Shown: positions 14,858 through 23,779 of the stretch, piece by piece
How the letters are laid out: each line of letters opens with the position of its first letter
Numbering within the stretch: position 1 is the stretch's first letter
From: UMGS1312 sp964631595
GTDB taxonomy: Bacteria; Bacillota; Clostridia; Oscillospirales; CAG-272
Reading direction: 5' to 3'
Length of the DNA: 32,972 nucleotides
Assembly (NCBI GenBank): GCA_964631595.1
Contig: CAZVXL010000017.1
Span: 1 to 32,972, forward strand
Made by a program: the position numbers and the translations under genes
The notes under the pieces: model-generated
Database searches by the model: none
What the model was told of the DNA's origin: nothing
What the model saw: the letters and a program-made list of their open reading frames with translations, nothing else

Positions 14858-15973
14858 TCAGTATGCTCTCGGAATGTCTATTGCACCGCCGTTGACATTC
14901 TCCGCATCGTACTCCGTTCCGCCGTATGTGGCGACCTCGGAGTAGTAAGCGTTTATATACCCCTTATCGTATTCATTTACAAATATCTTTTCCTTGTCGA
15001 ACATCGACTCCGTAACGGCGGTATCGTAGATATTGAAATGCTTGTTTACTATATCCACCATGGGCTTCTTCACCATTACCACGTGACCGCCCGCCGAATT
15101 ACACGGCATAGACACCATCGACACCTTTGTCATATCTATATTCAGGATATTTTTGGCGAAATACACAGCATCGCTGACGGTAATATCGGTATACAGATTA
15201 TCAAGCACGGTCTCGGCAAGGATCGGAAGCTTTGACACGGGCACGGACTTCTGAAGCTTCTCGATGAATGCACTCATGAATATCTTCTGTGCGTCCTGTC
15301 TGCCGATATCCCCCTGAACATATCCGTAGCGGAATCGGACAAAGCCCTCCGCTTCCTTTCCGCTCAGGACCTGATGTCCTTTTTTGAGGTTGATGTAGAG
15401 CCCCTGCTCCGTATCAACGTAATGCATATCCGCCGGCACGTCCATCTCTACGCCGCCGATAGCATCGACGATATTCACAAAGCCGTTGAGATTCATGATC
15501 GCGCAGTAGCTTATCTTGGTACACAGCGCCTTTTCAAGAACGTCCGCGAATTTTCTGAGAGCCTCCAGCTCCGGCTCATCGGAGCCGTTGTAGAGTGCCT
15601 CGTGATAGTACGTGCTGTAGGTGGCGTTGATCTTGCTTGTGGCAACGCCGTACCCCACAAAGGTATCTCTCGGGAACTGCATGACCGAGACGGAGCCATC
15701 GGTGACGTTGTAGTTTATAAGCATGATGACATCGGTAAGAGTAGCGGCTCTGTCCTGTCCGAGCACAAGGAAATTAAAGCTCTTATCGTCTGCCGGTCTC
15801 ACAACAATGGGATTGTTGCTCTCATCGTAATGTATCTGAGTTTCATCGGAGGTACTTGGCCCCTCGGGTGTGTATGACAGCAGATACGACGCCATGATCC
15901 CGACAACAGCCAGCATAGCGACAAACAGCGTCACCGTTATGCACAGGACCGCCGTGAATTTCTTTCTTGTCAT
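14858..15973 (-). CDS. LytR-CpsA-Psr (LCP) family glycopolymer transferase
   Basis: LCP enzymes move lipid-linked teichoic-acid or other glycopolymer precursors onto peptidoglycan outside the membrane. The 371-aa protein has a short cytoplasmic start, one membrane segment (about residues 7-32) and an extracellular LCP domain with LVLGQDRAATLTDVIMLINY, the catalytic-type VMQFPRDTFVGY and FVRFRYGYVQGDIGRQDAQ segments. The Arg and Asp residues in these motifs are those that bind pyrophosphate and metal in the family. The ATG at 15973 has AAAGG 9 nt upstream; an upstream in-frame ATG at 16033 would overlap yqeK and is less likely. An LCP gene between yqeK and rsfS is a frequent arrangement in Clostridia. 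Confidence 0.92.
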   Translation of the reverse strand: MTRKKFTAVLCITVTLFVAMLAVVGIMASYLLSYTPEGPSTSDETQIHYDESNNPIVVRPADDKSFNFLVLGQDRAATLTDVIMLINYNVTDGSVSVMQFPRDTFVGYGVATSKINATYSTYYHEALYNGSDEPELEALRKFADVLEKALCTKISYCAIMNLNGFVNIVDAIGGVEMDVPADMHYVDTEQGLYINLKKGHQVLSGKEAEGFVRFRYGYVQGDIGRQDAQKIFMSAFIEKLQKSVPVSKLPILAETVLDNLYTDITVSDAVYFAKNILNIDMTKVSMVSMPCNSAGGHVVMVKKPMVDIVNKHFNIYDTAVTESMFDKEKIFVNEYDKGYINAYYSEVATYGGTEYDAENVNGGAIDIPRAY

Positions 15974-15999
15974 TGCATTACGCCTTTCTTTGTCCTTGT

Positions 16000-16620
16000 T
16001 TATTTCAGATATCCGAGATAGTAGTTCCTGCAAGCCACGGTATCCGCATCTATATACGATGCATCCGCGATAAGAGACCTCACGGTCATATCAAGCGACA
16101 GCACCATCGTGCGGTACAAATGAATGAGCCTGTCCTCCTCGCCGAGCTTTTCGGGAGAAGCATCCCAAAAGAACGAGCGGAGCCTTACGCAATCATCAAA
16201 GGTACGCGTATCGTCTATATAATCCGCAAGATATATGAGCGCCTCGAAAAGGCTCATGCCGTCGCGTCCCGTTGTATGATAGCGAACGGCGCTCACTATA
16301 TCCTCCGTTGCATATTCCGGAAAATCGCGCGGGATCAGCGCCGCCGCCGTCCTCGCGTGAAAAAGCTTGGGTGAGCCCAAAACAGAAGCTTCTACCATTA
16401 TATCAAATTCCGCACAGTATTGCAACTGTTTTTCGACAGTTTCGTTTTTGGTGATATCGTGGAGCAGTGCGGCACATCTCAGCTCGTCCACCCTCTCGGG
16501 GAGGTACAGCTCACCGAGCGCCGCCGCCATTCTCTCGACTCCGAGAGTATGCTCGTACCTTTTACCGTTCATGCGGCATCTCACCGCCTCGCGGAGCTTT
16601 TCAATGCTCAAATCATTCAT
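16000..16620 (-). CDS. yqeK: HD-domain diadenosine tetraphosphatase YqeK
   Basis: YqeK-type HD phosphohydrolase that splits Ap4A symmetrically into two ADP. The 206-aa protein has the HD signature residues: HTLGVERMA (first His), CAALLHDITK (the His-Asp pair), FHARTAA and VRYHTTGRDGMS further on, then IYLADYID. All metal ligands expected for the family appear present. The start at 16620 (MNDLSIEKL) overlaps the nadD stop by 8 nt; the open frame extends upstream to 16644 but lies within nadD. yqeK is nearly always next to nadD in Firmicutes, as here. Confidence 0.93.
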   Translation of the reverse strand: MNDLSIEKLREAVRCRMNGKRYEHTLGVERMAAALGELYLPERVDELRCAALLHDITKNETVEKQLQYCAEFDIMVEASVLGSPKLFHARTAAALIPRDFPEYATEDIVSAVRYHTTGRDGMSLFEALIYLADYIDDTRTFDDCVRLRSFFWDASPEKLGEEDRLIHLYRTMVLSLDMTVRSLIADASYIDADTVACRNYYLGYLK

Positions 16621-17233
16621 TTGCTTTTCCTTTGCCCCAATCATACAGTCCGCGACTGCGTATCAGCTCGAATACACCGTCGCAAATACAGTCGGGCTTT
16701 GCACCGAGAAGCAGACTGTCTCTGATCTCCGTGGAGGACACCTCGATCGGCTCAAAATCCATTATCACCGTGCTTGCCCCGTATTTCCTTCGGTATTTTT
16801 CATTTGCGCCGTCAAGCGCCTCGGCGTCCCTCGCCTCCGCCACTCTTGTGCCGCAAACCACGGTACACAGGGCGAATATCTCCTCCGGCTCTCTCCACTG
16901 CTCAAGCGTTAAAAACATATCGCTCCCGCAAAGCATGAAAAGCTCGCCCTCTCCGGAGAATCGGCGAAGTGTATCCACCGTGTAGCAGGGCTCTCTGCGA
17001 AGCACCTCATAATCGGAGATCTCCACTCTGTCCGATATACCGCCGAAGGCTATCCGACACATCTCATACCTCGCCTCGGCATCGGCTCCGCCGTCAAGCT
17101 CCTTATGCGGAGGTATTCCCGCCGGCATCACGATAAGCCTGTCAAGCCTCATCTCGCGGAGGAAGGTCTCCGCAAGTCTCACGTGCCCCGCATGGGGAGG
17201 CGAAAAGCTTCCGCCGTATATACCGACTCTCAT
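16613..17233 (-). CDS. nadD: Nicotinate-nucleotide adenylyltransferase
   Basis: Transfers AMP from ATP to nicotinate mononucleotide in NAD synthesis. The 206-aa protein has the nucleotidyltransferase motif GIYGGSFSPPHAGHVRLAE at residues 4-22, the substrate-binding region VMPAGIPPHKE (near 36-46), LFMLCGSDMF, and the C-terminal SSTEIRDSLL (the SSTxIR motif). Its start overlaps the yhbY stop by 4 nt (ATGA), and its end overlaps yqeK, indicating one transcript and coupled translation. Confidence 0.96.
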   Translation of the reverse strand: MRVGIYGGSFSPPHAGHVRLAETFLREMRLDRLIVMPAGIPPHKELDGGADAEARYEMCRIAFGGISDRVEISDYEVLRREPCYTVDTLRRFSGEGELFMLCGSDMFLTLEQWREPEEIFALCTVVCGTRVAEARDAEALDGANEKYRRKYGASTVIMDFEPIEVSSTEIRDSLLLGAKPDCICDGVFELIRSRGLYDWGKGKANE

Positions 17234-17523
17234 CTCGGAAGCTCTATCTGCTTTTTCTTCTTCGACTCGCGGTAGAGCACGAATCTCGTTCCGACCACAG
17301 TCACCACATCGCAGGAGAGCTCGGAGGCAAGGATATCCGCCGCCTCTCTTGACGTATACGGGGAGGTCTCAAGCACGCGAAGCTTTATCAGCTCTCTTGC
17401 CTCAAGTGCGCTGTCCACAACTCTGAAGCTCTCGCCGTCAAGTCCGCTCTTGCCTATCTGGATTATCGTATCCATGGGGTTTGCCATACGGCGAAGCGCC
17501 GCTCTTTGTTTTCCTGTAAGCAT
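17230..17523 (-). CDS. yhbY: CRM-domain ribosome assembly RNA-binding protein YhbY
   Basis: Small RNA-binding protein (97 aa) of the CRS1-YhbY family, associated with pre-50S ribosomes. The start MLTGKQRAALRRMA, the QIGKSGLDGE loop near residues 22-31 (GKxG RNA-binding motif) and the KLRVLETSPYT stretch are typical; the Lys-rich KKKKQ end is also common. It begins one base inside the rdgB stop (TAATG) and ends in a 4-nt overlap with nadD. yhbY upstream of nadD is a conserved Firmicute pair. Confidence 0.93.
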   Translation of the reverse strand: MLTGKQRAALRRMANPMDTIIQIGKSGLDGESFRVVDSALEARELIKLRVLETSPYTSREAADILASELSCDVVTVVGTRFVLYRESKKKKQIELPR

Positions 17524-18242
17524 TATTTGCTCCTTTTTGCATTATTATCCGACATCAGCACCTCTCCGAGTGCTCTGCCGAAGGCGCGCACCGCCTTACC
17601 GCGGTGGCTTATGCGGTTCTTCTCCTCCGCGGATATCTCGGCAGAGGTCATGCCGTACTCCGGCAAATAAAACAGCGGATCGTAGCCGAAGCCTCCGCAA
17701 CCGGCGGGAGCATGATTTATAACTCCCCTGAATTCTCCGCGCACCGCAAATACCGCCATCCCCTCCGCTCTCTCACGTATCTCGGGGGTAAGCGCACACA
17801 TATCGGGCGTGATAACGTCTCTCGGTCGGTACTCCCTCGGGATCACGCACGCAACGGTGGACACAAATGCCGCGCCGCGCCTCTCGTCGGGCACGCCCTC
17901 AAGCTCACGAAGAAGCTTTTTGTTATTTCGCGTATCTCTGTCCTCTCCGTCCTCCGGCTCACCGTCGGAATACCTCGCGGAATATATTCCCGGAGCCCCG
18001 CCGAGAGCATCGACCGCAAGTCCGGAGTCATCGGCTATCCCGATATATCCGAGCCTTGCCACAGCCGCCGCCTTTATCACGGAATTTTCCTCAAAGCTTT
18101 CGCCGTCCTCCTCGATCTCCCCCTCAAAGCCTATATCGTCAAGGGAGAGAACGGTAAGCCCGTCTCCGAAGGTCTCCGCAAGCAGAGATCGCATTTCGCC
18201 TATCTTCTTTTTATTTCTCGATGCAAGTACAGCTTTAAGCAT
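17523..18242 (-). CDS. rdgB: Non-canonical purine NTP pyrophosphatase (RdgB/HAM1), with insertion
   Basis: House-cleaning enzyme that hydrolyses dITP, ITP and XTP to the monophosphates. The 239-aa protein has the family motifs SRNKKKIGEM (residues 8-17), ADDSGLAVDALGGAPGIYSA (near 70-89), FGYDPLF and ISHRGKAVRAF. It is about 40 residues longer than E. coli RdgB. Part of the surplus is an extra stretch of roughly 22 residues (EYRPRDVITPDMCALTPEIR and a few after) between the two strands ending ACVIP and starting MAVFAVRGEF. It follows ftsY by 6 nt and overlaps yhbY by 1 nt. Confidence 0.93.
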   Translation of the reverse strand: MLKAVLASRNKKKIGEMRSLLAETFGDGLTVLSLDDIGFEGEIEEDGESFEENSVIKAAAVARLGYIGIADDSGLAVDALGGAPGIYSARYSDGEPEDGEDRDTRNNKKLLRELEGVPDERRGAAFVSTVACVIPREYRPRDVITPDMCALTPEIRERAEGMAVFAVRGEFRGVINHAPAGCGGFGYDPLFYLPEYGMTSAEISAEEKNRISHRGKAVRAFGRALGEVLMSDNNAKRSK

Positions 18243-18248
18243 AACAGA

Positions 18249-19157
18249 TCACTGCTCCATAAGCGCATCTACGAACATATCGGGATCAAAGGGCTGAAGA
18301 TCCTCGACCTGCTCACCGACGCCGATAAATTTCACGGGGATATCCAGTATCTCCTTTATGGAGAATACCGCTCCGCCCTTCGCGGTGCCGTCCAGCTTTG
18401 TCAGCACAAGTCCCGTTATGTCCGCGCTGTTTTTGAATTCACGCGCCTGAAGAACGGCATTCTGACCGGTGGTGGAATCAAGCACGAGGAGCGTCTCTCT
18501 CGATGCCTCGGGAAGCTCTCTCGAAAGCACCCTGTCGATCTTGGCAAGCTCATCCATAAGATTCTTCTTATTGTGGAGCCGTCCCGCCGTATCAACTATC
18601 AGCACATCCGCGCCTCTTTTGCGCGCCGCGGCGGCGGCATCGAATACCACTGCGGCGGGATCCGAGCCCTCGCTCTGTTTTATGAGCTCCGCGCCGGCTC
18701 TTTCGCACCACACCTCAAGCTGCTCTATAGCCGCGGCACGGAACGTATCCGCCGCCGCCACGACGACCTTCTTGCCCTCTGCGGTGAGTCTTGCGGCTAT
18801 CTTTCCGATAGAGGTGGTCTTGCCCACGCCGTTCACGCCGATAACAAGTATCACCGACGGTGTCGTATCAAGCCTCAGTCCCTCGCCGTCTCCGATCTTG
18901 GAGCGAAGCAGCTCCTTCAGCGCCGCCGTCACCTCCTCCGACGTATCAAGCCTCTCGGTCTTTATCCTGTCGCGGAGGCTGTCAACTATATCGGTGGCGG
19001 TTGCGGCTCCGAGATCGGCGCAGATAAGGATCTCCTCAAGCTCCTCAAGAAAATCCTCGTCCACCCTCACAAAGCTTTTCATCAAAGTGTTGACCTGTCC
19101 GAACACGGCATCCTTGGTCTTGCCGAGTCCGAGCTTCAGCTTATCAAAAAATCCCAT
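18249..19157 (-). CDS. ftsY: Signal recognition particle receptor FtsY
   Basis: SRP receptor GTPase that docks ribosome-SRP complexes at the membrane. The 302-aa protein contains the N domain and the G domain with G1 GVNGVGKTTSIGKIA, the insertion-box DTFRAAAIEQLEVW, G3 DTAGRLHNKKNLM and G4 TKLDGTAKGG. The acidic A domain of enterobacterial FtsY is missing, as is usual in Firmicutes. AAAGG lies 8 nt before the ATG at 19157 (MGFFDKLKLGL); an upstream in-frame start at 19193 would run into smc and is rejected. It follows smc by 32 nt, a classic pair. Confidence 0.96.
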   Translation of the reverse strand: MGFFDKLKLGLGKTKDAVFGQVNTLMKSFVRVDEDFLEELEEILICADLGAATATDIVDSLRDRIKTERLDTSEEVTAALKELLRSKIGDGEGLRLDTTPSVILVIGVNGVGKTTSIGKIAARLTAEGKKVVVAAADTFRAAAIEQLEVWCERAGAELIKQSEGSDPAAVVFDAAAAARKRGADVLIVDTAGRLHNKKNLMDELAKIDRVLSRELPEASRETLLVLDSTTGQNAVLQAREFKNSADITGLVLTKLDGTAKGGAVFSIKEILDIPVKFIGVGEQVEDLQPFDPDMFVDALMEQ

Positions 19158-19189
19158 TTTATTATCCTTTCGGTCTCTCGTATCGGGGC

Positions 19190-22100
19190 TCACCCGTCAA
19201 GCTGTTCGTTTATAAAGTCGCGGCGCGCAACGCTTCCGACATCAAGCGTGAACACCTTTGAAATTCCGCGATTAGGCATCGTTACGCCGTACAGCGTATC
19301 CGCGATCTCCATCGTGCCTCGGCGGTGAGTTATCATTATCACCTGAAGCTCCTTCGACACACGTGCCATATAGCTTGCAACGCGCGCCACGTTCACCTCG
19401 TCAAGCGCCGCCTCGATCTCGTCGAATATGCAGAACGGTGACGGGTTCACCTTAATCAGCGCAAACAGAAGCGCAATGGCGATAAACGCCTGCTCGCCTC
19501 CGGAAAGGAGCGACAGATTCTTTATCATCTTGCCGGGAGGCGCCGCGGATATCTCGATTCCGCTTGTCAGCACGTCCTCCGGATCCGTAAGGCTCAGCTC
19601 TGCCGAGCCGCCTCCGAACAGCTCACGGAAGACCTCTCCGAAGTTTTTGTTGATCTTCTCAAATGCCTCCGTAAACATTCGGCGCATCTCGTCCTCAATG
19701 GAGGAGATTATTCCGAACAGCTCCTCCTTCGATTCGTCGAGATCGTCCATCTGAGCCTTCACATGGTCGTATCTTTCCTTGAGCTCCGCGTACTCCTCGA
19801 TCGCATCGACGTTTACCTGTCCGAGAGCCTTGATCTTGTTCCTTGTCTCCGTGAGAGTCTGCGACACGGCACTGTGATTCTCCTCGGTCACCGCAGGATA
19901 ATCAAGCTCTGCGGCGGCGCCCACGGTCAGCTCATACTCATCCCACAGCCTTGACGTCATTTTATCAATATCTGCATTGAGCGCCTCAAAGCGATTCTCG
20001 TTTTTGGTATGAGCTCTGTAAACAAGCTCCTTCTTTTGAGCGGTCTCGCGCGTCTTCGTCTGCATCTCGCGGATCTTCCGCTCGAAGTCAAGCCCGCCGG
20101 ACTGAAGTCCCGCGCGTCTCTCCTCCATCTCGGCTATCTCCGTCTCCATGGCTGCCGCTTCCGCTTTCTTTTCCTCCGCAAGTCCTACGGCAATATCGGC
20201 ATCCGCTCTCAGCCTTGCGGCGGCGGCATCATATTCCTCCGCTTTCTCCGTCGCCTCGCGCACTCTCTCAAGAGAATCGCGCAGGAGCGTTTCGGCAGAT
20301 TCCGCATCGCGCCTCGTCTCGGCGCAGGAGATCATGAGCCCGTTTATGCGCTCCGTCAGCTCCTCCATGCGCGAATCACATTCGTATTTCTCCGAATCCG
20401 TCGCAAGTCGCTTCTCGTATATTCCGTTTATCCGCTCCGTGAGAGTCTCAAGCTCCGCGGTGAGTGAGCATCTCTCCTCCTCGCGCTGCTTCTCGCTCTC
20501 ACCGAGGCTCTCGGCATCTCTGACAAGCTTTTCTATAAGGGAATTCGTAACTCCGAGCTTTGCCTCCGTCTCATCAAGCGTTGCCTGCTCGCTCCTCATC
20601 AGGGCGCGCAGCAGACCGATCCTTTCGTCAAGCTCCGCGATCTCCCCGAGAACGCTCTCGCGCCGCGCCTTGACATCAAGAAGCGCCCGCTCCTCCGTTT
20701 TAAGTTTCGCATCAAGCTCCGCAAGCTCTCCCTCAAGCCGTCCGATCTGTCCCGAACGGGTGAGGAAGCCGCTTCCCTGCCTTACCGAGCCTCCGGTAAA
20801 GGAGCCTCCCGTATTTGTCTGCTGTCCGTCAAGGGTGACGGTACGAATACGCCAGCCGGAGCCCTTTGCTGCTGCTGCGGCGGAATCTATATTGTCAAAC
20901 ACGGCAACTCTGCCGAGATAATAAGCTATTATCCCGCGGTATTTCTCATCGCACCGCACCAGCTCGTCGGCAAAGCCGACAAAGCCCGCGGCGGCTGCTG
21001 CTGCTTCAAGCTCACGGCTTCTCGCACTGCCCTTCATCGTGGTGATCGGGCTGAACGTGGCACGTCCCGCTCCCGCGCGCTTCAGTGCCGCCATCGCCGC
21101 CTTCGAAGCTTTCTCGTCATCTACGATGATGTTCTGGAGTCCGTTGCCCATGGCGATCTCTATAGCCGTGGCATATTCCGGCTCCGTGCGGATAAGCTGT
21201 GATATCGGCCCGTGGATACCGGAGAGGGTCTTCCCCGCCTGCCCCATGACATAGCGCACGCTGTTCTGATACCCCTCGAAATGCTCCTCTATACGGCGCA
21301 GTGCCGCAATGCGGCTCCGCAGACCCTCGCACTCCGAGGCGACGGCGGTGTACCGCTTCTGCACCGTCTCGGCTTCGTCTCCGAGCGCACCGAGCTCCTT
21401 TCTCTTTTCTGCCGCGGCTGTCTCGGAGAGCTTTGTCTCCGCATCATAAGCCGCGATGCTCTCGGCAGTATCGGCGCGAAGCGCTTCGGCGCGTTCGACC
21501 TCACTGCGGTATCCCGCAAGCTCGTCCGCAAGGCTTCCGCTCCTGCCCTTCTGCTCCTCATCGGAGCTTTCAAGAACTCCGAGGCGCACCTCGATATCGT
21601 TTCTCGCGCCCTCAAGCTTTCTTTGCTCACCGAGCGCGACCTCAAGTGCATTTTCCGCAGCAAGCCTTTTCTCCTTCAGCGCCTCTCTCTCGGACGTAAG
21701 CTCCGACAGCTCCGCTTCCGTTTTCGCAAGCTTCTCCGCCGCCTCTGTCCCCGCCTTGCTGAAGCGCAGGCTGTTCTCCTCCTCGGAGGCGGCAGCCGCT
21801 CTGTAGCTCTCGGCGCTCGCCTCATCGCGCGCGGCATTTTCCCTGCCGTGCTCGGCGTTGTTTTCAAGCAGCTTATATTCGTTTTCAAGTGCGTGCAGGG
21901 TGTTTCTCCTTGCCCCGATCTCACCGTACAGCTTCGACTCCGCCGCCTTATTGTCCTCGGAGGCATCGAAAAGCCTCTGGCTTGCGGCATCGAGCTGTCG
22001 CTCCGTATCCTCGATCATTTCCATCTCATGGGAGGATATCGCAAGCGCCTCGGAGAGACGTGCGACCTCGCCGCGCTTCTTCTCCATATCCCATAGGAAC

Positions 22101-22792
22101 AGCGATACGTCGGCTTCCTTTTTTACAGCAAAAAGCTCGAGGAACAGGCGCGCCTTCTGCGCCGCCTTCTCCATGGGCCCCACTCTGCTCTCAAGCTCCG
22201 TGAGGATATCGCGGACACGGAGCATATTCGCCTCCGTCTCCGCAAGCCGTCTCTCGGACTCATGCTTTCTGTATCTGTATTTCGATATTCCCGCCGTTTC
22301 CTCGAAGATCGCGCGGCGATCCTCGTTCTTCTTGGAGATTATCTCGGCAATGCGCCCCTGCCCGATAATGGAATACCCGTCTCTGCCTATACCGGTGTTC
22401 ATAAACAGCTCGTTTATATCGCGAAGACGTACCGGCTTTCTGTTTATATAGTATTCGCTGTCACCCGAGCGGTAATATCTTCTGGTCACCGTGATCTCGG
22501 TGTACGGGCTGTTCAGCTTTCTCGGCTCCTCCGAATCGTCAAAGGTCACGGAGACCTCGGCAAAGCTCATCGGCCGTCTGCCGTCTGCGCCCACAAAAAT
22601 AACATCCTCCATCTTACTGCCGCGGATATTCTTTGTTGACAGCTCGCCCAGCACCCAGCGCATTGCATCCGTAATATTCGATTTTCCGGAGCCGTTCGGC
22701 CCCACGATCACCGTCGCGCCGGAGTTGAAGTTCAACACGGTCTTTTCGGGGAACGATTTGAAGCCGTGCAGCTCAAGCGATTTCAGGTACAT
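19190..22792 (-). CDS. smc: Chromosome segregation protein SMC
   Basis: Condensin ATPase that extrudes DNA loops and organises the origin region with ScpA and ScpB. The 1200-aa protein has the full SMC layout: an N-terminal head with Walker A GPNGSGKSN (31-39) and RGSKMEDVIFVGADGRRP, a long coiled coil, a hinge in the middle (about residues 510-660, including GMATAIEIAMG-like AIEIAMGNGLQNIIVDD), the return coil, and a C-terminal head with LSGGEQAFIAIALLFALIK, then FCIFDEIEAALDE. The start MYLKSLELHGFKSF is canonical. It is the first gene of the long minus-strand operon and has its own promoter. The rnc gene often found before smc is absent. Confidence 0.97.
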   Translation of the reverse strand: MYLKSLELHGFKSFPEKTVLNFNSGATVIVGPNGSGKSNITDAMRWVLGELSTKNIRGSKMEDVIFVGADGRRPMSFAEVSVTFDDSEEPRKLNSPYTEITVTRRYYRSGDSEYYINRKPVRLRDINELFMNTGIGRDGYSIIGQGRIAEIISKKNEDRRAIFEETAGISKYRYRKHESERRLAETEANMLRVRDILTELESRVGPMEKAAQKARLFLELFAVKKEADVSLFLWDMEKKRGEVARLSEALAISSHEMEMIEDTERQLDAASQRLFDASEDNKAAESKLYGEIGARRNTLHALENEYKLLENNAEHGRENAARDEASAESYRAAAASEEENSLRFSKAGTEAAEKLAKTEAELSELTSEREALKEKRLAAENALEVALGEQRKLEGARNDIEVRLGVLESSDEEQKGRSGSLADELAGYRSEVERAEALRADTAESIAAYDAETKLSETAAAEKRKELGALGDEAETVQKRYTAVASECEGLRSRIAALRRIEEHFEGYQNSVRYVMGQAGKTLSGIHGPISQLIRTEPEYATAIEIAMGNGLQNIIVDDEKASKAAMAALKRAGAGRATFSPITTMKGSARSRELEAAAAAAGFVGFADELVRCDEKYRGIIAYYLGRVAVFDNIDSAAAAAKGSGWRIRTVTLDGQQTNTGGSFTGGSVRQGSGFLTRSGQIGRLEGELAELDAKLKTEERALLDVKARRESVLGEIAELDERIGLLRALMRSEQATLDETEAKLGVTNSLIEKLVRDAESLGESEKQREEERCSLTAELETLTERINGIYEKRLATDSEKYECDSRMEELTERINGLMISCAETRRDAESAETLLRDSLERVREATEKAEEYDAAAARLRADADIAVGLAEEKKAEAAAMETEIAEMEERRAGLQSGGLDFERKIREMQTKTRETAQKKELVYRAHTKNENRFEALNADIDKMTSRLWDEYELTVGAAAELDYPAVTEENHSAVSQTLTETRNKIKALGQVNVDAIEEYAELKERYDHVKAQMDDLDESKEELFGIISSIEDEMRRMFTEAFEKINKNFGEVFRELFGGGSAELSLTDPEDVLTSGIEISAAPPGKMIKNLSLLSGGEQAFIAIALLFALIKVNPSPFCIFDEIEAALDEVNVARVASYMARVSKELQVIMITHRRGTMEIADTLYGVTMPNRGISKVFTLDVGSVARRDFINEQLDG

Positions 22793-22842
22793 ACATCTCC
22801 TCCTTTCGGCAAAGCATTTTGCATATCATCATTCATCTTTTT

Positions 22843-22871
22843 ATTATATCAAATTTCTTTTTCGATTTCAA
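22843..22871 (-). promoter_or_regulatory. Sigma-A promoter of the smc operon
   Basis: On the minus strand, -35 TTGAAA (22866-22871) and a consensus -10 TATAAT (22843-22848) with 17-nt spacing. It reads toward smc, whose AAAGGAGGAG ribosome binding site lies just before 22792. Confidence 0.8.
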
Positions 22872-22977
22872 CATTTTTTCGCACTTTCCCGTATCCGATG
22901 CAAATTCTGCCGTCTCCGCCGGCATATCCCTCAAATTTCCGCCGCGGCGGGACATACGGCTTTGTGCCGTTTTGCCC

Positions 22978-23006
22978 TTGTAAAGCGGCTTCAAATATGT
23001 TAGAAT
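22978..23006 (+). promoter_or_regulatory. Probable promoter of azlCD
   Basis: -35-like TTGTAA (22978-22983) and -10 TAGAAT (23001-23006), 17-nt spacing. The expected start near 23013 would leave a very short 5' UTR before an ATG at 23024, which bears on the azlC start choice. Confidence 0.5.
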
Positions 23007-23023
23007 TATTGGCGTAATATCTC

Positions 23024-23779
23024 ATGAAGGATGTGTCTTTGTTGAAAAATCAGTTCTTTAGAGGACTTTGGCACGGTATACCCATCTGCCTCGGCTATCT
23101 GTCTGTTTCCTTCGGCTTCGGCATCATGGCGGTGCGCGCCGGACTGTCCGTGCTCGCCGCCGTGGGGATCTCGGTAACAAATCTCACCTCTGCCGGACAA
23201 GCCGCCGGTGTGGGAATCATCGCCGCGGGCGGTACTCTTTTCGAAATGGCGCTGACTCAGCTCGTCATAAATATTCGGTATTCCCTCATGGGCATCTCGC
23301 TCTCTCAAAAGCTCGATGGCACCTTCACCCTCCCGCGAAGGCTTATCGTCTCCTTCGGCATCACCGATGAAATATTCGCCGTCGCCTCGGCTCAAAGAGG
23401 TCTGCTGTGCCCGTCATATATGTACGGTCTTATTCTCATATCCTTCCTCGGCTGGAGCGGCGGAACTCTCCTCGGCGCCGTCGCCGGACAGCTTCTCCCG
23501 AGCTCCGTGACAGATGCCATGGGCATCGTTCTCTACGGAATGTTTATCGCGATAATCGTGCCCGCCGCAAAGGAAAAGCGCAGTGTACTGTGTGCCGTGA
23601 CGATTGCGATACTCGCAAGTGTGATCTTCGAATATCTTCTCCCGTTCATCTCCGGCGGCTTTGCCGTGATAATCAGCGCGATAGTATCCGCCGCCGTGTG
23701 CGCCGCGGTATTTCCCGTCTCCGATGACGATGAGGATGCGGGCAATGCGGACGACGGTGCGAAAGGAGGGGCATCATGA
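23024..23779 (+). CDS. azlC: AzlC-type branched-chain amino acid exporter, large subunit
   Basis: Large subunit of the AzlCD/YgaZH exporter family, which excretes branched-chain amino acids (azaleucine resistance in B. subtilis). The 251-aa protein has the family start GLWHGIPICLGYLSVSFGFG, then LTSAGQAAGVGIIAAGGTLFE and INIRYSLMGISLSQKL, and several membrane segments; after the last one an acidic tail (SDDDEDAGNADDG) follows. The ATG at 23024 has no ribosome binding site. A TTG at 23042 with GAAGG upstream would give a protein six residues shorter starting LKNQFF and is a serious alternative. It overlaps azlD by 4 nt. Confidence 0.9.
   Translation: MKDVSLLKNQFFRGLWHGIPICLGYLSVSFGFGIMAVRAGLSVLAAVGISVTNLTSAGQAAGVGIIAAGGTLFEMALTQLVINIRYSLMGISLSQKLDGTFTLPRRLIVSFGITDEIFAVASAQRGLLCPSYMYGLILISFLGWSGGTLLGAVAGQLLPSSVTDAMGIVLYGMFIAIIVPAAKEKRSVLCAVTIAILASVIFEYLLPFISGGFAVIISAIVSAAVCAAVFPVSDDDEDAGNADDGAKGGAS

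Noticed and set aside
17604..19328. 574-codon plus-strand open frame opposite rdgB and ftsY
   Set aside because: It is fully antisense to two well-identified genes, has no recognisable protein features or ribosome binding site, and reflects the GC-biased codon use of the real genes.
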